Shown: positions 7,894 to 16,413 of the stretch, piece after piece
Layout: the number at the start of each line of letters is the position of its first letter
Numbering within the stretch: position 1 is the stretch's first letter
NCBI RefSeq assembly: GCF_045629565.1
Contig: NZ_JAZQRL010000125.1
Coordinates: 62,001 to 126,000, forward strand
Source: Arcticibacter sp045629565
GTDB lineage: Bacteria; Bacteroidota; Bacteroidia; Sphingobacteriales; Sphingobacteriaceae
DNA: 64,000 bases
Direction of reading: 5' to 3'
Translations under genes and position numbers: made by a program
Notes under the pieces: model-generated
What the model was told of the DNA's origin: nothing
The model's database searches: none
Seen by the model: only the letters and a program-made list of their open reading frames with translations

Positions 7894-8655
7894 TCAGTTA
7901 ATTTGTTCGAAGTCCACACCCTTGTCTTTCATTTCCTGAAGGCGTGGTGAAACAGATTTGATATTTTCATTTGGATAATCATTCTCAATAAGCCCGTCCC
8001 GCATGCGCACAATGCGATGTGCGTGCTGGGCAATGTCTTCTTCATGCGTAACCAGGATGATGGTATTACCTTTCGAATGGATCTCTTCGAGAAGTCCCAT
8101 GATCTCCACAGAGGTGCGGGTATCGAGGTTACCAGTTGGCTCATCAGCCAGAATAATGGAGGGATTATTAATCAGTGCCCGTGCCACGGCGACACGCTGG
8201 CGCTGCCCGCCCGAAAGCTCATTAGGCTTATGCTCGACACGGTTCCCCAAACCGACATTCTCCAGGGCCTTAAAGGCACGTTCATTACGTTCAGCTCTGG
8301 AAACACCTGCATAAACCAATGGAAGAGCAACATTGTCGAGTGAACTGGCTCTGGGCAAGAGGTTGAAGGTCTGAAAGACAAAGCCAATCTCTTTATTTCT
8401 CACTTCGGCAAGTTCGTTCTCACTCATTTCGCTAACATGAATACCATTAAGGATGTACTCACCCTTGCTCGGCGTATCCAGACAGCCAAGTATATTCATC
8501 AGCGTCGATTTACCTGAACCCGAAGGCCCCATCAAAGCAACAAACTCACCTTTTTCTATTGCTAAGGACACCGATTTCAGTGCATGAATAATTTCGGCAC
8601 CTATAACGTATTTTCTTCCAACGTCTTTAATACTGATTAGTGGCTCGTTTTGCAT
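7894..8655 (-). CDS. ABC transporter ATP-binding protein, LolD/MacB class
   Basis: A 253-residue ATPase with Walker A GPSGSGKS (residues 43-50), Q-loop VFQTFNLLP, signature LSGGQRQRVAVARA (147-160), Walker B IILADEP with catalytic Glu172, and an H-loop VTHEE. The ESCKSVS-like N-terminus and the size put it with the LolD/MacB/FtsE class, which drives FtsX-type permeases such as the one encoded at 3326-4573. No permease is adjacent; it sits between gatC and the cobalamin adenosyltransferase gene in a likely plsC-gatC-ATPase-adenosyltransferase operon. The partner and substrate remain inferred. Confidence 0.92.
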   Translation of the reverse strand: MQNEPLISIKDVGRKYVIGAEIIHALKSVSLAIEKGEFVALMGPSGSGKSTLMNILGCLDTPSKGEYILNGIHVSEMSENELAEVRNKEIGFVFQTFNLLPRASSLDNVALPLVYAGVSRAERNERAFKALENVGLGNRVEHKPNELSGGQRQRVAVARALINNPSIILADEPTGNLDTRTSVEIMGLLEEIHSKGNTIILVTHEEDIAQHAHRIVRMRDGLIENDYPNENIKSVSPRLQEMKDKGVDFEQIN

Positions 8656-8691
8656 AAACGTTAGATTATCAAACAGGGCGATTGTTACATC

Positions 8692-8985
8692 CTAAATCTT
8701 ATCGATCACTTTGGCTACCTTGAAATATGAATTGTCGTGGTGAGGCGCATTCTGCAAAGCTTCTGCTGGCTGGATATCTATCGAAGCTTTATCTTCGCGG
8801 AAAACATTAATTTCATCTGTGAGATAAATCAGAGGCTCTACACCACTGGTGTCCAACTCGTTAAGCTTCTCCATAAAGCTCAGAATGTTCTCCATATCTT
8901 TCAGTAGAGACACCTTCTCCTCTTCACTTACTTCAAGTCTGGCCAAATGAGCCATCCGCTCGATAGTCTGATTATCTAATTTCAT
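8692..8985 (-). CDS. gatC: Asp-tRNA(Asn)/Glu-tRNA(Gln) amidotransferase subunit C
   Basis: A 97-residue GatC, the small stabilising subunit of the GatCAB amidotransferase that corrects misacylated Glu-tRNA(Gln) or Asp-tRNA(Asn). Family features are HLARLEVSEEE near residues 13-23, the EPLIYL and FREDK segments that wrap around GatA, and the C-terminal APHHDNSYFKVAKVI. The full length matches the family. gatA and gatB are not in the window. Spacing of 44 bases to plsC and 36 to the ATPase gene suggests one transcript. Confidence 0.93.
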   Translation of the reverse strand: MKLDNQTIERMAHLARLEVSEEEKVSLLKDMENILSFMEKLNELDTSGVEPLIYLTDEINVFREDKASIDIQPAEALQNAPHHDNSYFKVAKVIDKI

Positions 8986-9029
8986 CTTTGCTATTTTTTC
9001 AGTATCGGATGTTTAATCCGGGTGTTCTG

Positions 9030-9755
9030 TTATGCTAATTTACTATTTATTATATTATATACGGTGATTCGTAAATCATCCGCGTCTTCCATGTTCAACC
9101 TATTTGTATCCACTGGTGCGTGAACGTAAATATCAGAAGTTCCCGGCGTGGTTCCGTACATGGATCCGTCATCCCACATTCTCTTGTAATTGACGGGAAT
9201 ACTAATGGGAATGATGGGTACGTTATGCTCAATAGCCAGCCGAAAAGGACCGATTTTAAACGGACCCAGCTGAGGAGGATATCCATCGGAAATTCTTCCT
9301 TCCGGAAATATAACCAAGGATATGCCCTGCTTGAGATAATCTCCGGCTCGTTTGAACGCCCGGAAAGCCGACATTTTACTATTCCGGTTAAGGGGGATAT
9401 CTATCGTCCTGAAAAACAACCCAGTAACCGGATTGCCGAGCAGATCATCCTTCCCCATAAAAGCAAAATTACCTTTCACGAGATAGGATATAGCAGGGAT
9501 GTCCAGGTTGGAGGTATGATTAGCACATATAATGTAATGCCGGCTCCAATCGATGGGTGCCTCGAAATAGTAACGGAAAAAAAAACCTGCAGTGACTGAT
9601 GATACCTGAGAATAAAACCTTCTCCATCTGTTCAACTGCGGATAACGTTCTGATTTGCGGGAAAAATAATAGAGGAAGGGATAAAGCAAGACAAGAAAGA
9701 AAACCACGATCAAATGGTACAGAAAGAGGTGTGCTCGCTTAAGAAATCGCTTCAT
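9030..9755 (-). CDS. plsC: 1-acyl-sn-glycerol-3-phosphate acyltransferase
   Basis: A 241-residue membrane-bound acyltransferase acting in phosphatidic acid synthesis. An N-terminal transmembrane helix (about residues 9-30) precedes the catalytic motif H80-TSNL-D85 (HX4D) and the substrate-binding FPEGR motif at 150-154; a third block, NVPIIPISI, follows. I use the ATG at 9755; a TTG nine bases upstream is possible. It is the first gene of the minus-strand operon running to the adenosyltransferase. Confidence 0.9.
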   Translation of the reverse strand: MKRFLKRAHLFLYHLIVVFFLVLLYPFLYYFSRKSERYPQLNRWRRFYSQVSSVTAGFFFRYYFEAPIDWSRHYIICANHTSNLDIPAISYLVKGNFAFMGKDDLLGNPVTGLFFRTIDIPLNRNSKMSAFRAFKRAGDYLKQGISLVIFPEGRISDGYPPQLGPFKIGPFRLAIEHNVPIIPISIPVNYKRMWDDGSMYGTTPGTSDIYVHAPVDTNRLNMEDADDLRITVYNIINSKLA

Positions 9756-9878
9756 GCAGCCCAAACATAGAGAATTTCAGGAATATCCGGAAGTTACAGG
9801 TACTGTATATCTTGTTTTTTTATCTTTTAGGTGTGGCTTACAATGACAGTTTTATAGGCGTAAAATATAAAAAATGGT

Positions 9879-9886
9879 TACTTTCG
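9879..9886 (+). promoter_or_regulatory. -7-like element (TACTTTCG) for trpS
   Basis: A 7-of-8 match to TAnnTTTG ending 7 bases before the trpS ATG, implying a very short or absent leader. Confidence 0.4.
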
Positions 9887-9893
9887 CCGAGTT

Positions 9894-10889
9894 ATGGAAA
9901 CAGTTGTAAGCGGCATACGCAGTACCGGAAATCTTCATTTAGGTAATTATTACGGAGCGGTTAAGAACTTCGTTAAAATGCAGAATGAATATAATTGCTT
10001 TTTTTTTATTGCAGACTATCACTCTTTAACCACCCACCCTACGCCTGCTGACCTTCATGGCAACGTGAAGCAAGTGCTCGTTGAATACCTTGCCTCGGGT
10101 ATTGATCCCGAAAAGGCGACGATCTACATCCAGTCAGATGTTCCTGAAGTGGCCGAATTGTATCTCTACCTGAATATGAATGCATATATGGGCGAGCTTG
10201 AAAGAAGCACTTCCTTTAAAGATAAAGTACGCGCTCATCCGGACAATGTGAATGCCGGATTGCTGACATATCCTGTTCTGATGGCCGCCGATATCATTAT
10301 TCACAAGGCAACCAAAGTCCCGGTAGGTAAAGATCAGGAGCAGCATCTGGAGATGTCCCGCACCTTTGGCAACCGATTTAATCGTTTATATAACGTAGAT
10401 TACTTTCCTGAAGCATACGCATTTACTTTCTCAGATAATCTGGTCAAAATTCCCGGATTAGACGGTAAAGGCAAGATGGGTAAATCTGAAGGCGAGGCTA
10501 ACGCCGTATACTTGTCTGACTCTCCGGAAATAATAAAAAAGAAGGTGATGCGGGCGGTGACTGATGGCGGACCCGTTGAAATGAACCAGGAGAAGCCTGA
10601 GGTAATTCAAAACCTGTTCAGTCTACTACAGGTAGTTTCCAGCGAAGACACCTACAAACATTTTAATGATCTGTATAATAGCTGTCAAATCAGATATGGT
10701 GACTTAAAGAAACAGCTGGCCGAAGATATGATCCTCTCGCTAGCTCCAATCAGAGAGAGAATAAACGACATCGCTGCTGACAAAGAGTACCTTCGAAAGG
10801 TATCGAAGCTAGGAGCTGAAAAAGCGCGCGAGAGTGCTGGAAAAACGATAAGGGAAGTTCGTGAAATCATCGGTTTTAAACCCTTTTAA
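9894..10889 (+). CDS. trpS: Tryptophan--tRNA ligase
   Basis: A 331-residue class I aminoacyl-tRNA synthetase charging tRNA-Trp. The HIGH motif is the variant HLGN at residues 15-18, and the KMSKS motif is KMGKS at 194-198. The AADIIIHKA and VPVGKDQEQHLEM blocks that bind Trp and ATP are intact, and length is normal. It heads a plus-strand group with a deoxynucleoside kinase and kdsB (gaps of 18 and 30 bases), ending at a hairpin terminator at 12413-12443. Confidence 0.96.
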   Translation: METVVSGIRSTGNLHLGNYYGAVKNFVKMQNEYNCFFFIADYHSLTTHPTPADLHGNVKQVLVEYLASGIDPEKATIYIQSDVPEVAELYLYLNMNAYMGELERSTSFKDKVRAHPDNVNAGLLTYPVLMAADIIIHKATKVPVGKDQEQHLEMSRTFGNRFNRLYNVDYFPEAYAFTFSDNLVKIPGLDGKGKMGKSEGEANAVYLSDSPEIIKKKVMRAVTDGGPVEMNQEKPEVIQNLFSLLQVVSSEDTYKHFNDLYNSCQIRYGDLKKQLAEDMILSLAPIRERINDIAADKEYLRKVSKLGAEKARESAGKTIREVREIIGFKPF

Positions 10890-10907
10890 CAATAAAACTG
10901 AAAAGAG

Positions 10908-11522
10908 ATGCATATAGCGATTGTTGGCAATATAGGCGCCGGGAAGACCACCTTGACAGAACTGCTTTCAAAACATCTGGGTTGGGAAGCGCACTACGAA
11001 GCTGTGGATAATAATCCTTACCTGGAAGACTTCTACAACGATATGAAGCGCTGGAGCTTTAATCTTCAGATATACTTCCTGAACAGTCGATTTAACCAGA
11101 TCAAAGAAATCCAGGCGCTTCAGCATAGCGTGATTCAGGACCGCACGATCTACGAAGACGCCTATATCTTTGCGGAGAACCTGAATGAGATGGGCCTTAT
11201 GACTGCCCGGGATTATGAAAACTACAGGTCTATTTTTGACAATATGACCTCATTTATTAAACCACCCGATCTGTTGATTTATCTCAAAGCTTCCATACCC
11301 ACCCTTGTAAATAATATACAGCGCAGGGGCAGGGATTACGAAGCCGGTATCCGGCTTGATTACTTATCCAAGCTAAACGAGAAATATCAAAAATGGATAG
11401 ACGGTTATAAAGAAGGAAAACTGCTCATTCTGGATAAAGACAATCTGGATTTTTCCAACAATCCTGAAGACTTGGGCTTTATCATTCAAAGTATCGAACG
11501 CGAGATCCACGGTCTATTTTAA
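10908..11522 (+). CDS. Deoxynucleoside kinase (dGK/dAK family)
   Basis: A 204-residue cytosolic kinase phosphorylating deoxynucleosides for salvage. The P-loop GNIGAGKT is at residues 7-14; the family's ERS-like motif appears as QDRTIYED with the catalytic Arg, and a LID arginine cluster follows as QRRGRDYE. The length and single-domain form match bacterial dGK/dAK enzymes; whether it prefers dA, dG or dC cannot be told. An AAAAGAG ribosome site lies just before the ATG. Confidence 0.88.
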   Translation: MHIAIVGNIGAGKTTLTELLSKHLGWEAHYEAVDNNPYLEDFYNDMKRWSFNLQIYFLNSRFNQIKEIQALQHSVIQDRTIYEDAYIFAENLNEMGLMTARDYENYRSIFDNMTSFIKPPDLLIYLKASIPTLVNNIQRRGRDYEAGIRLDYLSKLNEKYQKWIDGYKEGKLLILDKDNLDFSNNPEDLGFIIQSIEREIHGLF

Positions 11523-11552
11523 TAAACTAACCTTAATTAAAACCAGCAGACA

Positions 11553-12314
11553 ATGTCTATAACCTCACCAACTCCGGTACGTATTCTGGGTCTTATACCG
11601 GCACGATTTGCGTCTACCCGGTTCCCCGGAAAACCACTGATCGATATTCACGGAAAGAGTATGATCCAGCGTGTCTATGAGCAAGCATCCAAGTCGGACA
11701 CCTTGAGTGAGGTAGCCGTGGCAACCGATGACGAGCGGATACGAGCGCATGTTGAAGGATTTGGGGGGACGGTTATTATGACTGCTGACACGCACCAGAG
11801 TGGCACAGACCGCTGTGCGGAGGCTGCGAGGCAGCTACCTGGCTTTGATGTCGTCATCAATATTCAAGGTGATGAGCCGTATATCGACAGCCGCCAGATA
11901 GATTTGCTCGGACAATGTTTTAATGATCCGCAGACAGAACTGGCGACCCTCGTTAAGATCATAAGCTCCAATGAAGAGCTTCACAACGTTAATTCGCCCA
12001 AGGTTATTCTGAACATGCATTCTGAGGCGCTCTACTTCAGCCGCACGCCGATACCTTACCTGCGTGATAAAAGCAGCGATTCCTGGCTATTGCAACATAC
12101 ATTCTATAAACACATCGGGGTTTATGGTTACAGAGCCGACATCCTGCAGGCCATCACTAAACTGCCGGTATCCCTCCTGGAAAAGGCGGAATCGCTTGAA
12201 CAGCTCCGATGGCTCGAAAATGGTTATAGAATCAAGGTCGCCGTTACGGATATAGAAACAAGGGCTATAGATACCCCTGAGGATCTAAAAACAGTATTAA
12301 AGGAAAACAAATAA
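11553..12314 (+). CDS. kdsB: 3-deoxy-manno-octulosonate cytidylyltransferase
   Basis: A 253-residue enzyme activating Kdo with CTP for lipid A-core assembly. The N-terminal LGLIPARFASTRFPGKPL motif binds CTP; further blocks are EVAVATDDERI, SGTDRCAEA, NIQGDEP and the C-terminal LEKAESLEQLRWLENG. The presence of kdsB together with rfaE1 is consistent with a lipopolysaccharide-bearing outer membrane. It ends the trpS group. Confidence 0.96.
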   Translation: MSITSPTPVRILGLIPARFASTRFPGKPLIDIHGKSMIQRVYEQASKSDTLSEVAVATDDERIRAHVEGFGGTVIMTADTHQSGTDRCAEAARQLPGFDVVINIQGDEPYIDSRQIDLLGQCFNDPQTELATLVKIISSNEELHNVNSPKVILNMHSEALYFSRTPIPYLRDKSSDSWLLQHTFYKHIGVYGYRADILQAITKLPVSLLEKAESLEQLRWLENGYRIKVAVTDIETRAIDTPEDLKTVLKENK

Positions 12315-12412
12315 AACTTTCTCGCGTCAGGTATGTTAAACAACCTCACGTCCAACACCGAACCTGGCTTCGAAGTTGCATGAAAAGAACTTTTGTTAAA
12401 TGAAGCGCTCCT

Positions 12413-12443
12413 GAGATCCCGAGTTAAAAAGACTCGGGATCTC
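12413..12443 (+). terminator. Terminator of the trpS-dNK-kdsB group
   Basis: A 12-bp perfect stem GAGATCCCGAGT / ACTCGGGATCTC with a 7-base loop, followed by TCATTTT. It lies about 100 bases after kdsB. Confidence 0.75.
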
Positions 12444-12493
12444 TCATTTTAAAGTAAGGCCAACAATATTTCTGTCAGGAGTGTTATCAGGCA

Positions 12494-13819
12494 ATGTTAC
12501 TATTTGTCAGAAAAACGTACCTCTTCTGGTTCTTCATCCTTAGCTCCTGCAGCCAGAACGGCCCTGCAGGATTATTTAAGAAGGTAAGTCCCCACGAACA
12601 GTATGCAAGCAACCTCCGCGATGCAGGACTATTGACCACAGCATTGGGTCGTGAGTGGCTTGCTGCCGCCGAGAAGAGCCTGCAAAATCCACTAACGGTA
12701 AGCATTCCATATATGGAAACCGGCTACTTCCCTGCCAGTCAGGCGATGGCCTCTGCCCTGCGTTTTCAAGCCAGGCGGGGCACAAAGATCAGCATCGATT
12801 TCAGCAAGAAGCCTCTTCAGGGCTTTACCGTGTACATCGATCTCTGGGAAGATCGCAAGGGCGAAAACAAGCGCCTGCTTGCCTATGCCGACACCAACGG
12901 TGCCGCATTTCACTATGAAGTGGATGACCGCGACGCCTTTTATATCCTGCGCCTGCAGCCCGAACTTCTGAGTGCAGGGGAATACACACTGTCCATTACG
13001 AGCGGCCCCTCTCTTGCCTTTCCGGTTAAAGGGGGTAAAATGCAAAGCTTCTGGGGAGCAGCCAGAGATGCAGGCGCACGCCAGCACGAAGGCATCGACA
13101 TTTTTGCTCCCAAGCGTACCCCTGCATTAGCTGTAGCAGATGGCGTAATCAACCGGGTAGGCATAAACAATCTTGGTGGGAAAGTGGTGTTTCTTCGTCC
13201 GCATAAAAAGAACTTCAGTATTTATTACGCACATCTGGACACACAGCTGGTGTCGGGGGGGCAGTCCGTGAAGGTGGGCGACACGCTAGGCCTGGTTGGT
13301 AACACCGGTAACGCACGCGGAGGGTCTCCTCATCTGCACCTGGGTATATATGGAAGCGGCGGAGCGATAGATCCTTTTCATTTCATAGACCCGGTGTTAA
13401 AAAAACCGCAACCCATCACCAGCAAGCTTACGGCATTGGGAAGAGCATATCGCACCAGTACTGCCGGCAAACTATTCATTGGCCCATCCAGGTCAGCTGC
13501 TTCTGTTGCTTCACTTGAAGCGAATACGTTTGTGCGCATCCTGTCAGCCAGTTCCTCATGGTATAAAGTTGCACTTCCCGATGGGCTGGAAGGCTATCTT
13601 CCGTCCGGCCAAGTGAGAACTTTGGAAAATTCGCTTGACCGTTATAGGGTGACTGCCGAGAGTCCACTTTTAGATAAACCAAACGATGCCACCGGAAGTA
13701 AACGGAAGTTAACAACCGGCGACGACCTCCTGGTTTACGCCCGGTTTCAAGACTATATGTATGTTAAACTCGGAGAACTTGATGGTTGGGTTAAAACGCC
13801 AAAAGCCGCTGGTTTATAG
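12494..13819 (+). CDS. M23 metallopeptidase lipoprotein with C-terminal SH3-like region
   Basis: A 441-residue envelope protein. A lipoprotein signal with FILSSC puts the lipidated cysteine at residue 19. A central non-catalytic domain (about 80-175) is followed by a LytM/M23 peptidase domain whose zinc ligands are visible: H198-x3-D202 and H282 in the HLH motif (280-282), with H247 in YYAHLD as the active-site histidine. The last 130 residues contain SH3-like repeats ending in DGWVKT. All ligands are present, so it should be an active peptidoglycan endopeptidase. An AGGAG sequence about 12 bases upstream supports the chosen ATG. Confidence 0.88.
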   Translation: MLLFVRKTYLFWFFILSSCSQNGPAGLFKKVSPHEQYASNLRDAGLLTTALGREWLAAAEKSLQNPLTVSIPYMETGYFPASQAMASALRFQARRGTKISIDFSKKPLQGFTVYIDLWEDRKGENKRLLAYADTNGAAFHYEVDDRDAFYILRLQPELLSAGEYTLSITSGPSLAFPVKGGKMQSFWGAARDAGARQHEGIDIFAPKRTPALAVADGVINRVGINNLGGKVVFLRPHKKNFSIYYAHLDTQLVSGGQSVKVGDTLGLVGNTGNARGGSPHLHLGIYGSGGAIDPFHFIDPVLKKPQPITSKLTALGRAYRTSTAGKLFIGPSRSAASVASLEANTFVRILSASSSWYKVALPDGLEGYLPSGQVRTLENSLDRYRVTAESPLLDKPNDATGSKRKLTTGDDLLVYARFQDYMYVKLGELDGWVKTPKAAGL

Positions 13820-13827
13820 CGGCTTTT
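13801..13827 (+). terminator. Terminator overlapping the M23 peptidase stop codon
   Basis: A 10-bp perfect stem AAAAGCCGCT / AGCGGCTTTT with a 7-base loop. The TAG stop lies partly within the loop. Confidence 0.75.
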
Positions 13828-13851
13828 GCAAAAAATAAATAAGGTATCAGA

Positions 13852-14190
13852 TTATAGGATCAGGATAAGAAGCAAAATAATGATGATGATCGCACCAACG
13901 GAAAGGTATACGCCACCAGCACCAATAGCATTTGCTTGTTTCTTCATCTCACGCACTTCCTTTTTAAGCTCCTTACGCTCTTGTTTTGAAAGGTGAGACT
14001 TATCCATCGCCTTGATCTCTTCGACCCGTTGTTTGATCTGTCTGATTTTAGCTTCTTTCTGCTCCGCAGTCATGGTTTCTTCAAGCTTTGCAGGATCTGT
14101 AACAATCTCTGTTGCCGCATTTGCAGATGAAGAAAACAGAGCCAGGGTCATGGCAACTGTAAGTGATAGGCTGTAAATTAATTTTTTCAT
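13852..14190 (-). CDS. Small exported protein with coiled middle and C-terminal membrane segment
   Basis: A 112-residue protein read from the ATG at 14190 (MKKLIYSLSL). A signal peptide ends near ANAATE (about residue 26). The middle is a highly charged Lys/Glu helix resembling the EQKEAKIRQIKQR pattern of coiled coils, and the last 25 residues form a very hydrophobic helix (IIIIILLLILIL) preceded by a Gly-rich turn. It would be anchored in the inner membrane with the charged part outside. I do not recognise a family; similar short proteins occur near stress genes in Sphingobacteriaceae, but that is memory, not proof. Confidence 0.65.
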   Translation of the reverse strand: MKKLIYSLSLTVAMTLALFSSSANAATEIVTDPAKLEETMTAEQKEAKIRQIKQRVEEIKAMDKSHLSKQERKELKKEVREMKKQANAIGAGGVYLSVGAIIIIILLLILIL

Positions 14191-14289
14191 ATTTATTGTA
14201 TTAAGATTTAAACTGTAACACACTTTTGATACAAGTGTTTGTGGACATATCCATATTTCGTACATAATTTGGAAATAAAACGGTTTTAC

Positions 14290-14297
14290 TATCTTCG
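14290..14297 (+). promoter_or_regulatory. -7-like element (TATCTTCG) for purU
   Basis: A 7-of-8 match to TAnnTTTG that ends 3 bases before the purU ATG; transcription would start at or inside the start codon. Confidence 0.4.
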
Positions 14298-14300
14298 GAA

Positions 14301-15140
14301 ATGAATAAAAATCTGATACTCATCCAGTGTAACGATAAGGTGGGACTGGTTGCGTTAATTGCACGGGTGCTTACAAACCATGATTTAAATATCACGGCCA
14401 TGCGTGAGTTTGTAGACGAAGTTGAAAATCAGTTCTTTGCCAGGATCGAGTGCGTAGGTTCATCTTTTAACGAGAAAAACCTCCATGCCGAACTGAGTTC
14501 AGACTTGCCAGAAAGCGCCCAGATCGCTATCAATCCGAAAACTTCTAAGCGTATCGCCGTTCTGGTGACCAAAGAATATCACTGCCTGGGAGATGCGTTA
14601 ATCAGGAATCAATTTCGCACCCTCGATGCGGATATTTGCTGCGTCGCCGGAAATTACGACACACTGAAGGACATCACCGGACGCTTCGGTATACCATTTT
14701 ATCACGTTTCACACGAAAACAAGACAAAGCAGGAGTTTGAAACTGAGCTTAAAGAAGTTTTAAACCAGTACAATCCAGACTATATTGTACTAGCCAAATT
14801 TATGCGCATTCTTTCACCCGAATTTATCGCTGATTTTGAGGGACGTATCATCAATATCCATCACTCATTTCTGCCAGCGTTCATCGGTGCGAGCCCGTAC
14901 CGCAAAGCATTTGAAAGGGGCGTGAAGCTTATCGGGGCTACTGCCCACTTTGTTACCAATGATCTTGACGAGGGCCCGATTATCGTTCAGCAAACCATTC
15001 CGGTTAATCATACGTTTAGCGTGTCTGACATGGTTGTAGCCGGCAAAGAAATAGAAAAATCGGTATTGAGCAAGGCAATGCAACTTGTATTTCAAGACCG
15101 GGTTTTCAGGAGCGGAAACAAAACAATCATTTTTGAATAA
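14301..15140 (+). CDS. purU: Formyltetrahydrofolate deformylase
   Basis: A 279-residue enzyme hydrolysing 10-formyltetrahydrofolate to formate and tetrahydrofolate, balancing one-carbon units for purine synthesis. An N-terminal ACT domain (residues 1-80, with ILIQCNDKVGLVA) precedes the formyl transferase-like domain. The catalytic triad motifs are seen as INIHHSFLPAF (His) and DEGPII (Asp), with the GASPYRKA loop between. pncB follows after 6 bases, so the two are probably one transcript. Confidence 0.95.
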   Translation: MNKNLILIQCNDKVGLVALIARVLTNHDLNITAMREFVDEVENQFFARIECVGSSFNEKNLHAELSSDLPESAQIAINPKTSKRIAVLVTKEYHCLGDALIRNQFRTLDADICCVAGNYDTLKDITGRFGIPFYHVSHENKTKQEFETELKEVLNQYNPDYIVLAKFMRILSPEFIADFEGRIINIHHSFLPAFIGASPYRKAFERGVKLIGATAHFVTNDLDEGPIIVQQTIPVNHTFSVSDMVVAGKEIEKSVLSKAMQLVFQDRVFRSGNKTIIFE

Positions 15141-15146
15141 GCGAAC

Positions 15147-16352
15147 ATGATAGCTGATCCAACACCCTCTTTAATCTCTTTGCTGGACAATGACTTTTAC
15201 AAGATCACCATGCAGCAGGGCGTCATTAAGTTGTTTCCCCACGCTATGGCAAGGTATGAGTTTATCAATAGAGGAAAGCACGAGTTTCCTGAAGGTTTTG
15301 CGGAGGTACTCCGCAAAGCTGTAAACAAAATGGCAGAACTCCGGCTCAGCGACCAGGAAAAGAAATACCTAGCCACTGCTTGCCCCTACCTGGAGCCGAC
15401 TTATCTGGACTTCCTCCAGGGCTATTGTTATGACCCGTCTGAAGTGAAGATTGAACAAGAAGGCGGCAACCTCAACGTGAGCATCGAAGGCTATTGGTAT
15501 CGCACTATCTTATGGGAAGTGCCCATCATGGCGTTAATTTGTGAGCTGTATTATTATGTCAAAGGTACCGGGCCTGTTACACCTGACCGGGTAAACAACG
15601 TTAATAAGGAAAAGATCGAGAAATATGGCCGATTGGGTGTCACCATTGCCGAGTTCGGCACCCGCCGGCGACACTCCTATGCTGTCCACAGCAAAGTCGT
15701 GCAGGCGCTTACAGACTTCGGTGCAGGGACATTCGTCGGAACAAGCAACGTTCATTTCGCCATGCTGTACAATACCAAACCTATCGGAACTCATGCACAC
15801 GAATGGTTCATGTTCCACGCAGCGAAATATGGTTTCAAAATGTCTAATTCCCTTGGACTGGAACATTGGACGGCCGTCTACCGAGGAGACCTGGGGATTG
15901 CGCTGGCCGATACCTACACCACAGAAATATTTTTCGAGCAGTTTGATAAAAAATTTTCTAAGCTTTTTGATGGCGTGAGGCATGATAGCGGTGACCCCAT
16001 TGAATTTGCGCAGAAAACGATCAATCACTACAAGCGCCTGGGAATCGATCCATTGTCGAAAACCATTATTTTCTCCGATGCGCTGAACTATGACAAGGTG
16101 GAACGAATCGCAAACTTCTGTAAAGATAAAATTGGAATGTCTTTCGGGATAGGCACAAATTTCACAAACGATGTAGGGCTGGAACCTCTAAATATCGTCA
16201 TCAAAATGACGGAGGCACTACCTGAAAGCCAAACATGGATACCCGTAGTAAAGCTATCTGACGAAGAAGGCAAATATACCGGGAGTCCGAAAATGATCCG
16301 TCTGGCAAAAGAAATTCTGGGAATTGAGCAGACCGCCCTCGGAAATATTTAA
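15147..16352 (+). CDS. pncB: Nicotinate phosphoribosyltransferase
   Basis: A 401-residue NAD-salvage enzyme making nicotinate mononucleotide from nicotinate and PRPP with ATP assistance. Landmarks are LLDNDFYKITMQQ at the N-terminus, EFGTRRRHSY near residue 170, the phosphorylated-His region GTHAHEWFM and the phosphate-binding VRHDSGDP and FGIGTNFTND segments. Normal length. Terminated by a 19-bp hairpin shared with the convergent TerC gene. Confidence 0.96.
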   Translation: MIADPTPSLISLLDNDFYKITMQQGVIKLFPHAMARYEFINRGKHEFPEGFAEVLRKAVNKMAELRLSDQEKKYLATACPYLEPTYLDFLQGYCYDPSEVKIEQEGGNLNVSIEGYWYRTILWEVPIMALICELYYYVKGTGPVTPDRVNNVNKEKIEKYGRLGVTIAEFGTRRRHSYAVHSKVVQALTDFGAGTFVGTSNVHFAMLYNTKPIGTHAHEWFMFHAAKYGFKMSNSLGLEHWTAVYRGDLGIALADTYTTEIFFEQFDKKFSKLFDGVRHDSGDPIEFAQKTINHYKRLGIDPLSKTIIFSDALNYDKVERIANFCKDKIGMSFGIGTNFTNDVGLEPLNIVIKMTEALPESQTWIPVVKLSDEEGKYTGSPKMIRLAKEILGIEQTALGNI

Positions 16353-16353
16353 A

Positions 16354-16397
16354 AAAAGAAAAGCTCCCGGATACTAATATCCGGGAGCTTTTCTTTT
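16354..16397. terminator. Strong bidirectional terminator between pncB and terC-like gene
   Basis: A 19-bp perfect stem (left arm 16354-16372, right arm 16379-16397) with a 6-base loop and A/T-rich outer ends, so it can end transcription from both sides. Confidence 0.9.
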
Positions 16398-16413
16398 AAG
16401 AGCTAAAGTAGTA

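Noticed and set aside
15534..16028. Antisense 164-codon frame in pncB
   Set aside because: It mirrors a highly conserved enzyme gene and shows no motif.
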